Shown here: piece by piece, positions 1 to 13,063 of the stretch
Position numbering within the stretch: position 1 is the first letter of the stretch
How the letters are laid out: each line of letters begins with the position of its first letter
Assembly (NCBI GenBank): GCA_028386065.3
Contig: JAKUCV010000859.1
Span: 1 to 64,000, forward strand
DNA length: 64,000 nucleotides
Reading direction: 5' to 3'
From: Turnera subulata
Lineage: Eukaryota > Streptophyta > Magnoliopsida > Malpighiales > Passifloraceae
Translations under genes and position numbers: made by a program
Notes under the pieces: generated by a model
The model's database searches: none
The model's input: the letters and a program-made list of their open reading frames with translations, nothing else
What the model was told of the DNA's origin: nothing

Positions 1-1312
1 CAACCACACACTAATCGTTATCACATACCAATCCGTCTCGCATCTCATTATAATCCGTTTCACTTACCTCAACAATTCAATCGGGATCTTATAGATTCTA
101 GTTCTTTCAACTATTTATCACTTCTGACCACGGTACAAATGGATAGGCTAAACGGTACTCATGCCAAACTTGCTTAATTCATTCCTTCAAAAACATTTTT
201 AAAACAATAATTGCAAAAATGATATAAATTGTCGCGACATAGTTTAAGTAAATAAAACTTTGCGAAGTACCATTAGCCTTCCAAATGTAGCCATACAAGT
301 CTTCACTCTCCACATGATACATCACTTGATAAACAACTACAATCCATATACACATTCCCTCGTCACTAACAGCTTCTACTTCTTGTTCACTCCACTACGG
401 TGTACTATCCGCATACTACAACATCAATTGGTCAACATGGCCAATTAATCCAACCGAGCCATTAAACATTATATTCGTACACTCATATGCGTACTAGCAC
501 TCCAATCGACCAACCAGGACAATTGCCCCAACTAGATGTTAAGGTATGCTACTGTCGCACTATGCACACTAGTGCATTCACAAACACACCAATTTTACCA
601 ATTGGCACCCCAATTGGCTCAGTAGCACACCAATTGGGCACCAAGGGCACTGCAGCGTGCCAACCGCGAACCAACACCACTGCAACGTGCCAATTCTATC
701 CCAAACAAACTAACCACGCTTCTGCAGCGCAACTCCGCTTAAACCTCAAATTCTTACTACCTCTCTGAATAACTCGACTCTAATCTTAATAACATCTCCG
801 AAATATATGTTATACTCCATAATCATTCCCAGGTCAAACAACACACCTCATCATAAACACTTTGTAATCTAACTCCAGGTAAACCACACCAACTTATTCC
901 ACCATACTTTACACATCTTTATGTCCACAAACACATTGCTTACTCCCTTTAGCACTTTATTCCCAACTGCTCCAAGCCAACCCAACCTGTCCACAGGTTT
1001 TTCGAGCTACACATCAACAAAACATCAAACACAACAACATATAATACACAAAGAGCACATAAATAAAGCAAACATCTCTTACCAAACCACAACCTCTAAT
1101 TCGATGGGTACTAGCCACAAAACTCAACATCCAACTGCCCCTTTAGCAAAAACTACAACCATACTTTGTAATTATACTTATTCCACCAATGCGACAAATA
1201 TGACACTTAGCACTCTTACAAAAACATCTTCCAATACCACAGCTATCACACTCGTGTAAAAAATGACAGGAAATCAAATTCCACCAAGAAAATCATGCTC
1301 CACTACCACAAC
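1..1312 (-). mobile_element. LARD-like gypsy internal region, PBS-proximal, non-coding
   Basis: Read on the minus strand this is the internal region just downstream of a 5' LTR. It ends on the right at a primer binding site and an LTR terminus. Parts reappear at 10618-11201, 28013-29132 and 56803-57295 on the same strand and at 5880-6593 on the opposite strand. No frame shows gag, protease, RT or integrase motifs; only short threonine/asparagine-rich shadow frames occur. That fits a large retrotransposon derivative that needs proteins in trans. The left end is cut by the window; the missing sequence probably resembles 29544-29850, which ends in the same bases that open this window. Confidence 0.75.
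1294..1308 (-). promoter_or_regulatory. Primer binding site of LARD element
   Basis: The minus strand reads TGGTAGTGGAGCATG, four bases inside the LTR end at 1313. It resembles the initiator-Met tRNA type PBS (TGGTATCAGAGC) with changes. The same motif at the same 4-nt offset recurs at 57277-57291, and with one change at 26147-26161 in the Tekay-type element. Confidence 0.7.
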
Positions 1313-1356
1313 TGTCACGCCCTCGCTAAGCGCGACCGGCCAGGTGCCTTGTGGCC
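1313..1356 (-). repeat. LARD LTR 3' terminus fragment
   Basis: Only the last 45 or so bases of a minus-strand LTR remain, starting on the plus strand with TGTCACGCC and the GCTAAGCGCGACCGG block seen at 29133, 32229 and 57296. It then breaks off into an oppositely oriented LTR piece. Confidence 0.75.
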
Positions 1357-3022
1357 AAGGGGATAACAACATTTTGAATGTAATTACTTGGAGTAATAGG
1401 TTCATTAGAGGCACGGTTCGCCAAGGGGATTATCGGTTGGCTCGATTTGGTGCAAATTGGTGCACAATTGGGGCATCGGTGTGCCCGTCGGTGCACAATT
1501 GGGTCGATGAGGGGTAAACATGTAATTGGCCAATCCGACCAATGGGAATAAGCCATGTGGCTCGGGAATAAGCTGGTTAGGGTTTCCAGTGTGCAAGCTA
1601 GTAGGTTGGTGTCACAAGTTAAATGGTTGTAATTAAGCATGAGGTGGCATTTTGGTGCATGTGGCACCTAAAGAGGAAGAGGTGGCAAGTAGGCTAATGA
1701 ATCACCTACTTGGGCAGATCTTATGAGGTGAAGCAAGCACCTCTCCCTCACTCTTGTCTCTGCCAATTTCCTGGTTAAGGGCTGGAGAGAAAAGAGATGT
1801 GAGAAAGAGAGGAGAAGAGAGAAAAGAGATGGAGTGTGCCAAGGGTGGTTCTGCTCTCGGGCAGACTGACCCCTGGCAACTCAAATGATGATTTTGGCCA
1901 CATATATGGTTGGAATTGAGTGGAACCAGATCCCAGAGTTATGAACTCTACAAATTCACAGCTCTGCAGCAGTGCTACTGCTTGAGCCCGAGTTGATGTA
2001 GGAGCCATATCGGGCATTAGAGAGCTTGTCATTGAGTGAAACCAATGCCTACAATTAGCTAACACATTTATCTTTAATATGAAAACGATTGTATGGAATT
2101 TAGAGCAGATATGGGTGAGTTATGGCCACTCAAAATGGACTGTTCTACAACTGTCCAGTAGCAATCCTCCTGCCTGAGCCAGTTTTGGCTTTTATGGTAT
2201 ATCTAGAGCTACAGACCTCGGATTGGGGTGTTCTTTATGGCTCTGGAAAGATAAGATGTAGGGATACAACTCTTATGTTTAGGCTCGAAGCTGGTTCAGT
2301 CTTTAATTGGTCGGTATTTAGCGTTGAAGTGTCTGATGATGCAGGGCTGGTTCTACCCGAGTTAGGGTAAGGATGGTTACATGAGGTTGAGTTGTGTGTT
2401 TCTTGTTATGGCTGATTGTATTTAGTTGTGATGTGTATTTATGTGCTTGTAACAGGGCAGTAAGAACCCTAGATGCTCAAGGGTTCCAAATGGAGGGATT
2501 GATTGGCTTGATGTGTTTAATGATGGCTTGGTAAGTTGGGTTGCCATACTTGTGATGGTTGATGGTGCTAGCTTGTGGGTTGATGACCCAATATGCTATT
2601 TGATGGCACCAATGGTGAAAAGTTGATGATGTGATGATGATACCTTGGCTTGTTGATGAGTCTGATAATCGGGCTATGCATTTCATGCATTACATATGCA
2701 CCAATGACATTGGCATAAGAAGATATTGATGCTGATGATGGACCCTATAGTGCCCCTCAGCTGCTTGGTCATATGAGATGATGGTGGGGTTATACTGGGT
2801 GTGTGGTTTGGTAGCAAGTCACGAGCACTTCTCGTGGCTGTGGGCTAAGGAGTAACATGTTGGTAAGGGCTACCAGATCACGCAGGCAGGCTTAATACAA
2901 CTTCACGATAGCTTACCCGTGGGCTGATCACGATGCATTGATGTAAAGCTGTTGGATGTTATTGCCTCTTGTGTGTACCATTGCAGTTTCTTGTATGGTC
3001 ACTAGCTTATTGAGTTTTAGAT
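1357..3022 (+). repeat. LARD LTR fragment, plus orientation
   Basis: Collinear with 8060-9720 of the complete plus-strand LTR, from the GAATGTAATTAC block through the GAGA-rich tract (about 1795-1850) to the TTATTGAGTTTTA block near 3020. It lacks both LTR termini. Its first 600 bases are inverted relative to about 3055-3640, so 1365-3640 can fold back. Confidence 0.75.
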
Positions 3023-3902
3023 ATGGATGTTACCTAACTCTGGGCTCTGGTTCCACTCAATTACAACCATATATGTGGCCGGAATCCTCATTTGAGTGGC
3101 CAGGGGTCAGTCTGCCAAAGAGCAGAACAACCCTTGGCACACTCCATCTCTTTCTCACTTCTCTTTTCTCTCCAGCCCTTAACCACGAAATTGGCAGAGG
3201 CAAGACTGAGGGAGAGGTGCTTGCTTCACCTCTTAAGACTTGCCCAAGTAGGTGAGTCATTAGCCTACTTTCCACCTCTTCCTCTTTAGGTGCCACATGC
3301 ACCAAAATGCCACCTCATGCTTAATTACAACCATTTAACTTGTGACACCAACCTACTATCTTGCACACTAGAAACCCTAACCAGCTTATTCCCGAGCCAC
3401 ATGGCTTATTCCCATTGGTCAGTTTGGCCAGTTACATGTTTACCCCTCATCGACCCAATTGTGCACCGACGGGCATACCAATGCCCCAATTCTGCACCAT
3501 TTCGCACCAAATCGAGCCAACCGATAATCCCCTTGGCCAACCATGCCTCTAATGAACCTATTACTCCAAGCAATCACATTCATAATATTTCCCGTCGTTT
3601 ATTCACCAATAAGACAAATCAAGCACTTAGGACACCAACCTAAGCCAGCCGTGCCATCGGATCACTAAGAGCCTATTTGGGTGTACTAGGCGAAGCCTAT
3701 ACTCACCATTACTCTCAATCCAACACCACTACATGTTACCGAATCTAAGCCCATACTTATCTGTACACCAACAATATTAACGTTACACACCTTCTCCCGA
3801 ATACCCGATCCTACCTACTCGAACGTCCCGGAAGGACAAGCTACACCCGGTTCTCATCATGTAAATTCTTCTTTATAGTCTAGGGTTACCTAGGGTATCA
3901 CA
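3023..3902 (-). repeat. LARD LTR 5' half, minus orientation
   Basis: On the minus strand this begins with TGTGATACCC at 3902 and runs through the first 880 bases of the LTR. It matches 34973-35914 closely and is the inverted counterpart of 1365-1920. Orientation switches sharply at about 3022. Confidence 0.75.
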
Positions 3903-4113
3903 TCATCCCCTCCTTCAGGGAATTTCAGCCTCGAAATTCAGGTGTCACTATAACCTCAAAGACAATTTGAATCTTTTTTTGTAACTCCTGGTCATCTTCC
4001 TTAACAATCTCATATATTGTTCTATTACTCCATATTTTTCCCCCTATATCTCATCCATGGTACTCAAGTGAAAACTCCTTCTAGTATATCCCCAATTTGT
4101 TTACCTTAAAATC
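3903..4113 (-). mobile_element. LARD internal 3' end with polypurine tract
   Basis: Next to the LTR start at 3902 the minus strand carries a purine tract, GAAGGAGGGGATGA, the expected plus-strand primer of an LTR retrotransposon. The following 200 bases match 29544-29750. No coding frame is present. It breaks off at about 4113. Confidence 0.7.
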
Positions 4114-4202
4114 CATTATGAATGTAATTACTTGGAGACGAGTAAACAAATAGGTAACATTCATATTTGTTTCTCTTAGCTTGTCTTAGTAACTTGTCCG
4201 AG
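4114..4202. other. Unassigned junction sequence
   Basis: A short chimeric stretch. Its first 20 bases echo the GAATGTAATTACTTGGAG block of the LARD LTR; the rest is not recognised. Confidence 0.4.
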
Positions 4203-5289
4203 GCAAATCAGAGCCTTACAAGTAGAACCAGCCTTAGACCTCAACATAGAAGTTGTAGCTCTATGTCTTAGATTTTTGTAGCCATTAAGAATACAAAATT
4301 CTAAGCTCTATAGCTCCAGTTATGGCTCCAATACCAACTGGAGTTCAAACAGGGAATCTGCTGTAGGGCAGCTGCAGGACAGTCGAGTTTGAGAGTTCAT
4401 AACTCTCTCCTTTTGGCTCCAAAAATATCAAAATCGGTGCCCAATTAAATCTATGGGTGTTACCTAACTCTGGGATTTCGTTTAACTCAATTTCAACCGG
4501 TGGTTTGGCCGTAATCCACTTTTCGGTGAGCAAGGGTCAGTCTACCCGAGAGCAGGACCACCCAAGCACCCCACCCCTCTTCCTCTCCTTTCTTCCTCTC
4601 TTTCTCCTCTCTATCCTTAGCACGAGTTTGATCTGAAGAAAATGAGTGAGAGATGCTTGATTTAACCTTAAAAGAGTGACTAGGTAGGTGAGTAAGCACC
4701 CTACTTGCCACCAACTCATCACTTGCTGCCACTTGCATCAAGTAGGTGCCACCTCGTGCTTAACTTTCAACCAATCAAATCGTGACACCCAACCTACTAG
4801 CTTGCACATCTAAGACCTCCAGCAGCTAATTCCCGAGCCACAAGTCTAATTCTAATTGGTCGGTTTGCCCAATCACGCATTTACGCACCATCGGATCCAA
4901 TTGTGCACCGGTGGGCACACCGGTGCACCCGTTGTGCACCATTTCGCACCAAATCGAGCCAACCAATAACTCCCTTGGCCAATTATGCCACTAATGAATC
5001 TATTGCATCAAATAATCACATTCCTAATATTTCCCACCATTTAACGTCCGATCAATTAAATCGAGCAACCGGTAACCCTAAATAGGCCAACCGTGCCAAT
5101 GGGTCACTACGAGCCCAATTGTGCACACTAGGCCAAGCCTATGCGCACCATTGCCCTCAATCCACTACCAGCTCATGCTACCATGCCAAACCCACACTAA
5201 CATGTACACCGACACTATTAAAATCACCTACTTCCTTCCGAATACACGGCCTAACCTACACTAGCGTTCCCGGAGGGTAAGCTACACCC
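4203..5289 (-). repeat. LARD LTR fragment, minus orientation
   Basis: Matches 33700-34790 and 37840-38930 over its length, including the GTTGTAGCTCTATG block, the pyrimidine-rich tract (4575-4615) and the TGCACCGG/GGGCACACC region. It ends at about 5289, a few dozen bases before the expected LTR start, where orientation flips. Confidence 0.7.
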
Positions 5290-5880
5290 GAGAGCAGACT
5301 GACCCCTGGCCACTCAAATGAGGATTTCGGCCATATATGTGGTTGGAATTGAGTGGAACCGGAGCCCAGAGTTAGGTAACGTCCATATCTATCCATGGGC
5401 ACCGAGTTTGCTATTTTGGGGGTCGAATTGAGAGAGTTATGAACTCTACAATTTCACTGCTCTGCAGCAGTCCTGCTGCTTGACCCCGAGTTGATGTAGG
5501 AGCCATATTGGGCGTTAGAGAGCTTGTAATTGAGTGAAACCAATGCCTACAATTACCTAACACATGTATTTTTAATATGAAACCGATTTTGTGGAATTTA
5601 GAGCAGATATGGGTGAGTTATGGTCACTCAAATTGGACTGTTCTACAACTGTCCAGTAGCAATCCTCCTGCCTGAGCCAGTCTTGGTGTTTATGGTATAT
5701 CTGGAGCTACAGACCTCGGATTGGGGTGTTCTTTGTTGGCCGGTCGAGCTTGGATTACCTGGCTGTTGGCTCAGGTCGATGGGTTTTCTCATTCTAGTAT
5801 ATCTCCCAATTTGTTCTATGACGGGAAACATTATGAATGTAATTACTTGGAGTAATAGGTTCATTAGAGGCATGGTTTGG
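5290..5880 (+). repeat. LARD LTR fragment, plus orientation, scrambled end
   Basis: 5290-5740 matches 8540-8990 of the complete plus-strand LTR. 5740-5880 is a mosaic: a piece of the PPT-side internal region (CTCATTCTAGTATATC, compare 29725) and an LTR block (GAATGTAATTACTTGG). It then joins plus-strand internal sequence. Confidence 0.65.
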
Positions 5881-6593
5881 ACAAGTTATTTAGAGGAATG
5901 GTAAGAAGTTGAGGTGTATGCGGAGTTGCGCTGCGGAAGCATGGTTGGCCTGTTTGAGATGCAAATAGGCTTACGGTTGTACAATTTGCCCGTGTGGGAT
6001 ATGTTGGTAGCTCAGTTGATGCAATTGGTGTTCTTGTGCGTGCGCTCATGTGCATAATGCCGGTGTAGTGCACCTTGTGACCTAGTTGGGGCAATTGGCT
6101 AGGTTGGTCGATTAGAGTGCTAGTACACGCATGAGTGTGCGAATAGCGTGTTTTGTGGTCTCGTTGGGGGAAATGGACTTGTTGGACAATTAGCGTAGTT
6201 GTGTACGGGGTAGTGCATCATAGCGAAGTGAATAAAGACGTAGAAGCTATTAGTGGATGAGGGAATGAGTATATGGATTGTGGAAGCTTAATGAGAGATG
6301 AATCATTTGGAGAAGTTAAGTGGAGACGTGTGTGGTTACATTGGGAAGCCTAACGGTACTTTGCAAAGTTTTATTTACTTAAACTATGTCGTGACAATTT
6401 ATGACATTTTTGCAATGGTTGTTTTGAAAATGTTTTTGAAGGAATGAATTAAGCAAGTTTGGCATGAGTACCGTTTAGCCTATCCATTTGTACCGTGGTC
6501 AGAAGTGATAGATAGTTGAAAGAACTAAAATCTATAAGATCCCAATTGAATTGTTGAGGTAAGTGAAACGGATTATAATGAGATGCGAGTCGG
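5881..6593 (+). mobile_element. LARD internal region, plus orientation
   Basis: Inverted copy of the internal sequence at 10618-11201 plus 28013-28130. 5930-6070 carries the uninterrupted counterpart of the site into which the Tekay-type element inserted. It is non-coding. At 6593 it joins the middle of an LTR, a junction shared with the inverted copy near 10617, so it predates the inverted duplication. Confidence 0.7.
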
Positions 6594-7488
6594 TTTGGTA
6601 AGTCGGGTTGTCATACTTGTGATGGTTGATGATGCTAGCTTGTTGGTTGATAACCCAATATGCTTGTTGATGGCACCAAAGGTGCAAAGTTGATGTTATG
6701 CCTTGGCTTGTTGACGAGTCCGATATTCGGACTGTGCATTTCATGCATTTCCATTTGCATCATGGCTTGCATAAGATGATGTTGTTGATGAACCATGCAG
6801 TGCACCTAGGCTGCTCGGTTAAAGGTTGATGATGGTGGTGTTGTACCTAGCGCCGTGCGTGGTTCTGGTAGCCAATCGGGAATGCCTCATAAGTGGGGCT
6901 GTGGGCTAAGAAGTAACACTGTTGGCAAGGCTACTAGACCATGCAGGTAGGCTCGGTGCAACAACACGATAGCTTACCCATGGGCTGATCACGAAGCGTT
7001 GATGTTAGGCTGTTGGATGTTGTTGCCTCTTGTGTGTGTCGTTGCTATTGCTGGTTTTGATCACCTGCTTATTGAGTTTTATACACACCCCCCATTTCCT
7101 CCCCTTGTCTTATAGGTGCGAGGTTGAGAGTACGGGAAGTAGGTCGATGGGTATAGCCGAGTCGGTTTCCTTTAATTATGACATTGTGTATTATTTATAT
7201 GAGTAGGTTATGTCTTTATGTATAGCATGAGTTAGAGCCCCTTTGTAGCATTGGTTAAATTACATTGCTGGAGTGGTTTTTATAAGTTGTTTAAATCCTT
7301 TTTATTTATCCTTGTTGCCTTTGCGATTGTCAGTTGTTGCTTCCTTTTGCGCTGCGCATATGAGATTAGTAACCCGCGAGGCAGAGGCAATGAGTTCCTA
7401 GTTGAGTTGACGAAAGGCCTTTGGCTGCCTTGTGGCACATGGTAGGTGCTCAAGGTACCTGGCCGGTCGCACTTAGCGGGGGCGTGAA
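6594..7488 (+). repeat. LARD LTR 3' portion, plus orientation, end clipped
   Basis: Collinear with the last 900 or so bases of the complete LTR at 7741-10155. It stops inside the terminal GGGGGCGTGA, missing the final CA, and joins an inverted LTR piece. Confidence 0.75.
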
Positions 7489-7740
7489 GGCCAACCAAAT
7501 AGCATATTGGGTCATCAACCCACAAGCTAGCACCATTAACCATCACAAGTATGGCAGCCCAACTTACCAAGCCATCATTAAGCACATCAAGCCAATCAAT
7601 CCCTCCATTTGGAACCCTTGAGCATCTAGGGTTCTTACTGCCCTGCTACAAGCACATAAATACACATCACAACTCAATTCAATCAGCCATAACAAGAAAC
7701 ACACAACTCAACCTCATGTAACCATCCTTACCCTAACTCG
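7489..7740 (-). repeat. LARD LTR fragment, minus orientation
   Basis: Reverse complement of the LTR middle (compare 9080-9330), ending at CTAACTCG where a complete plus-strand LTR begins. It has neither LTR end. Confidence 0.7.
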
Positions 7741-10155
7741 TGTGATACCCCAGGTAACCCTAGACTATAGAGAAGAATTTACATGATGAGAACCGGGTGT
7801 AGCTTGTCCTTCTGGGACGTTCGAGTAGGTTGGATCGGGTATTCGGGAGAAGTTGTGTAACGCTAATATTGTCGGTGTACAGATAAGTGTGGGTTTAGAC
7901 TTGGTAACATGTACTGGTGTTGGATTGAGAGTAATGGTGAGCATAGGCTTCGCCTAATGCACCAAAATGGCCTCTTTGTGATCCGATGGCACGGCTGGCC
8001 TAAGTTGGTGTCCTAAGTGCTTGATTTGTCTTATTGGTCAATAAATTACGGGAAACATTATGAATGTAATTACATGGAGTAATAGGTTCATTAGAGGCAA
8101 GGTTGGCCAAGGGAATTATCAGTTGACTCGATTTGGTGCGAAATGGTGCACAATTGGGGCATTGGTGTGCCCGTCGGTGCACAATTGGGTCGATGAGGGG
8201 TAAACATGTAATTGGCCAAACCGACCAATGGGAATAAGCTATGTGGCTCAGGAATAATCTGGTTAGGGTTTCTAATATGCAAGCTAGTAGGTTGGTGTCA
8301 CAAATTAAATGGTTGTAATTAAGCATGAGGTGGCATTTTGGTGCATGTGGCACCTAAAGTGGGAGAGGTGGCAAGTAGGCTAATGACTCACCTACTTGGG
8401 CAAGTATTAAGAGGTGAAGCAAGCAACTCTCCCTCACTCTTTTATCTGCAAATTTCGTGGTTAAGGGCTGGAGAGAAAAGAGAAGTGAGAAAGAGAGGAG
8501 AAGAGAGAAAAGAGATGGAGTGTGCCAAGGGTGGTTCTGCTCTCGGGCAGACTGATCCCTGGCCACTCAAGTGAGGATTCCGGCCACATATATGGTTGGA
8601 ATTGAGTGGAACCAGAGCCCAGAGTTAGGTAACATCCATTTCTATCCATGGGCACCGATGTTGCTATTTTTGGGGTCGAATTGAGAGAGTTATGAACTCT
8701 AAAAATTCACTGCTCTGCAGCTGTCCTGCTGCTTGACCCCGAGTTGATGTAGGAGCCATATCGGGCGTTAGAGAGCTTGTAATTGAGTGAAACCAATGCC
8801 TACAATTAGATAACACATGTATTTGTAATATGAAACCCATTTTGTGGAATTTAGAGCAGATATGGGTGAGTTATGGTCACTCAAAATGGACTATTCTACA
8901 ACTGTCTAGTAGCAATCCTCCTGCCAGAGCCAGTCTTGGTGTTTATGGTATATCTGGAGCTACAGACCTTGGATTGGGGTTTTCTTTGTGGCTCTGGAAA
9001 GCTAAGATGTAGTGATAGAATGCTTATGTTTAAGCCGTAAGCTGGTTCAGTCTTTAAGGGGTCATTATTTAGCTTTGAAGTGTCTGATGATGCAGGGCAG
9101 GTTCTACCCGAGTTAGGGTAAGAATGGTTACATGAGGTTGAGTTGTGTGTTTCTTGTTATGGCTGATTGTATTGACTTGTGATGTGTGTTTATGTGGTTG
9201 TAAAAGGGCAGTAAGAACCCTAGATGCTCAAGGGTTCCAAATGGAGGGATTTATTGGCTTGATGTGTTTAATGATGGTTGATGGTGCTAGCTTGTGGGTT
9301 GATGACCCAATATCCTATTTGATGGCACCAATGGTGCAAAGTTGATAATGTGATGATGATGACTTGGCTTGTTGACGAGTCCGGTAATCGGGCTGTGCAT
9401 TTCATGCATTGCATATGCATCCATGACATTGGCATAAGATGATATTGATGATGAGATGATGGACCCTGCAGTGCCCCTGGGCTGCTTGGTCATATGAGAT
9501 GATGGTGGGGTTATACTGGGCACCGTGTGTGGTTTGGTAGCAAGTCACGAGCACTTCCCGTGGCTGTGGGCTAAGGAGTAACATGTTGGTAAAGGCTACC
9601 AGATCACGTAGGTAGGCTTAGTACAACTTCACGATAGCTTACCCGTGGGCTGATCACGGTGCATTGATGTAAAGCTGTTGGATGTTATTGCCTCTTGTGT
9701 GTATCATTGCTGTTTCTTGTATGGTCACCTGCTTATTGAGTTTTATACTCACCCCCCCATTTCCTCCCATTGTCTTACAGGTGCGGGATTGAGAGTACGG
9801 GTTGTAGGTCGATGGGTATAGCCGAGTCGGTTTCCTTTAATTATGTCATTGTGTATTATTTATATGAGTAGGTTATGTCTTTATGTATAGCTTGAGTTAG
9901 AGCACCTTTGTAGCATTGGTTAAATTACATTTCTAGAGTTGTTTTTATAAGTGGTTTTAATCCTTTTTATTTATCTTTCTTGGCTTTGCGTTTTTCGGTT
10001 GTCGCTTCCTTTTACGCTGCACATTTCTTTGTTGGTAACCCGCCGAGCAGAGGCAACGGGCTTCTGGTTGTGTTGACGAAAGGCCTTTGGGTGCCTTGTG
10101 GCACATGGTGGGTGGGCAAGGTACCTGGCCGGTCGCGCTAAGTGGGGGCGTGACA
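7741..10155 (+). repeat. Complete LARD LTR (2.4 kb), plus orientation
   Basis: Begins TGTGATACCCCAGG and ends GGGGGCGTGACA, giving TG...CA ends. The sequence stays in one orientation throughout. It holds a purine GAGA-rich tract (about 8465-8520) and the GTGATCAGCCCACGGG-type block (inverted) that is shared with the Tekay-type LTR. The flanking five bases differ (ACTCG left, TAACG right), so this is not a clean solo LTR with a target-site duplication; both flanks are rearranged LARD fragments. Confidence 0.85.
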
Positions 10156-10617
10156 TAACGACACACACAAGAGGCAACAACATCCAACAGCCTAACATCA
10201 ACGCACCGTGATCAGCCCACGGGTAAGCTATCGTGTTGTTTCACCGAGCCTACCTGCATGGTCTAGTAGCCTTGCCAACAGTGTTACTTCTTAGCCCACA
10301 GCCCCACTTACGAGGCATTCCCGATTGGCTACCAGAACCACACACGGCGCTAGGTACAACACCACCATCATCAACCTTTACCCAAGCAGCCTAGGTGCAC
10401 TGCATAGTTCATCAACAACATCATCTTATGCAAGCCATGATGCAAATGGAAATGCATGAAATGCACAGCCCGAATATCAGACTCGTCAACAAGCCAAGGC
10501 ATAACATCAACTTTGCAACTTTGGTGCCATCAACAAGCATATTGGTTTATCAACCAACAAGCTAGCATCATCAACCATCACAAGTATGACAACCCGACTT
10601 ACCAAACCGACTCGCAT
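10156..10617 (-). repeat. LARD LTR fragment, minus orientation
   Basis: Reverse complement of 6594-7060, with the same LTR/internal junction at its right end. It forms one arm of a long inverted repeat whose other arm is 5930-7060. Confidence 0.7.
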
Positions 10618-11201
10618 CTCATTATAATCCGTTTCACTTACCTCAACAATTCAATCGGGATCTTATAGATTCTAGTTCTTTCAACTATCTATCACTTCTG
10701 ACCACGGTACAAATGGATAGGCTAAACGGTACTCATGCCAAACTTGCTTAATTCATTCCTTCAAAAACATTTTCAAAACAATAATTGCAAAAATGTTACA
10801 AATTGTCACGACACAGTTTAAGTAAATAAAACTTTGCATAGTACCGTTTGGCTTCCCATTGTAACCACACACGTCTCCACTTAACTTCTCCAAATGATTC
10901 ATTTCTCATTAAGCTTCCACAATCCATATACTCATTCCCTCATCCACTAATAGCTTCTACGTCTTTATTCACTTCACTATGATGCACTACCCCGTACACA
11001 ACTACGCTAATTGTCCAACAAGTCCATTTCCCCCAACGAGACCACAAAATGCGCTATTCACACACTCATGCGTGCACTAGCACTCTAATTGACCAACCTG
11101 GCCAATTGCCCCAACTAGGTCATAAGGTGCACTACACCCGCATTATGCATATGAGCGCACGCACAAAACACCAATTGCATCAACTGAGGTACCAACATAT
11201 C
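10618..11201 (-). mobile_element. LARD internal region, interrupted at 11201
   Basis: Matches 30-480 on the same strand. It is cut at 11201 by the Tekay-type element and resumes at 28008/28013. The last five bases, ATATC (11197-11201), are the target-site duplication. Confidence 0.8.
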
Positions 11202-13049
11202 TGTCACGCCTCGTCAATACGTGACCGGCCAGGTATCCGGTGCACCCATGAGGTTAGCGCAGGGCACCCAAAGGCCTACACCTGACGCCAGGCAGAGGCT
11301 GGCTATATGGGCAGAGGCGATCATCGCACAGCGAGCAACAATATAATAATACAATAAGGAATTCGAATTCAAGGTCAAACAGTCGGCTCTTGTATACATC
11401 ATTTAAGTTACAAAAGTGGGGCACTACTTGTACCGTTTATTAAGCCAATTCACTTAGGTTTATATATACACGCAAAATCAGAATTGGCTAAGTACCCATC
11501 ATCTACGAAACGCACCACTCGGGTCTACCCACACCAAGCTCGTCTTCCTCTCCTATTCTTGAAACAAGGGGTGGAAAGAAGGGGGGGTGTGAGTCCACGG
11601 CTCAGTAAGAGGATGGTCAAACCAGTAAGTAGAAACGATACACATAAGCAGGAAACAACAACCAACAATACTTCTCAAGATGGCGCCGTGATCAGCCCAC
11701 GGGTAAGCTGTCCGGTGTGTGTACTGAGCCTACTTGCAAGGTTTGAAAGCCCTGCTCACTGTGTTACTCCTTAACCCATAGCCCCACGTACGAAGCCTAC
11801 CGGAAGTCACGGGAAGTGCACGTGACTTGCTGCCACAACCAAGCACAACGCCCAGCACACACCCCGCCTCCACATATTGTCCATGCATCCATCTTGTTCC
11901 GCAAGGTCCCTCATCCATATATATATAACCACAATGTGCAAATGCAATGAATGCAAGTGCTATGCATGCAATGCATAGCCCGATTATCGGGTTCGTATAT
12001 ATATAAGCCAAGGCATAACCACAATAAAGCACCCCACTATTGGTGCTACCACATTTAAGCACCCCACTGGTGCTACCACTAGCACGTTGGGGTTATCAAC
12101 CAACAAATGAGCACCATCAACAACCACAAGTATGCAACCCAACTTACACAAAATTAGACCTCACTAGGTCCTTCACCCTACTTTGATGCACCTTGAGCTT
12201 TAGCTCCTTCCCACACATAAAATCACAATAGCATCAAGTATAACAGCACTTGGGCAACAAAGCATCAACTAAGAAACATTCACATATTAGTGCTTAGTCC
12301 CTCGGTGTACCCTTCGGCTCGCCAGTAGGCCAGCCAGGGGACCAAGGGTGCACCAGCTGGGCCACTAGGTCACCTACGGGTGCCTACTGTACGATTGGTG
12401 CACCAATTGGCCTCCCACAAGCAAATTTCGCACCAATTCATTCAGCTAACACCCCACGCAACCAGCAACCTTCACACAACTTAAACTCATAGAATCCCAA
12501 CTTTAGACTTCCCACAAAATCGAGTTGGTGCACTGTCCAAGCCTACAGCACACCTAGCTAACCATTTGGCACCCAAACAAACCAAATTTCCAACCCAGCT
12601 CACTTACCATTTCCTTTGTGTGCAAGAGTCTTGAGAAAACCTTGAGAATGGCTAAGTCCTTCTCTCCTGAGTCTCTCTCACGATTTTGGCACAAATGAGG
12701 GGTGAGGTGCTTGTTTGGGGCTGATAAGGCTAAGGCAAGCAGGTGACTCAGCAGCCACTTGCTGCCTCTTGCCCTCCTTCAGCAACCAAGCCAAAGCAGC
12801 TCCCCACCTCTTGCTCCCCTTTTGCCACCAAGCCAAGCAACTCTCTACCTCAAGCTTTCTTTCTACCAACAAGACCATGCCAACTTGCCCCCTACTTAGC
12901 ACATACTTAGCACACCCTAATCTGTGATTAAGGCTAATCGCACACTAATTAATCCATCCGAGCCAATTAGTGCCAAAGGGCTGCCTACCGAAACCTACAC
13001 TCGTCCCTCATCAAGTAAACACTTTGGACATGTTATACAGGTTATTACA
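11202..13049 (-). repeat. Tekay-type 3' LTR (1848 bp)
   Basis: The plus strand opens TGTCACGCC and closes TTATTACA. By eye it is highly similar to 26166-28007 along its whole length, with scattered substitutions and small indels. It carries the GATCAGCCCACGGGTAAGCT block also present in LARD LTRs. Confidence 0.9.
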
Positions 13050-13063
13050 TCACCTCCCCCTTA
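13050..13063 (-). promoter_or_regulatory. Polypurine tract of Tekay-type element
   Basis: Directly inside the 3' LTR the minus strand reads AAGGGGGAGGTGA, the expected initiation site for second-strand DNA synthesis. Confidence 0.8.

Noticed and set aside
7741..10155. Classical solo LTR
   Set aside because: Both termini are present but flanking five-base sequences differ (ACTCG, TAACG) and both flanks are rearranged LARD pieces, so simple intra-element recombination is not supported.
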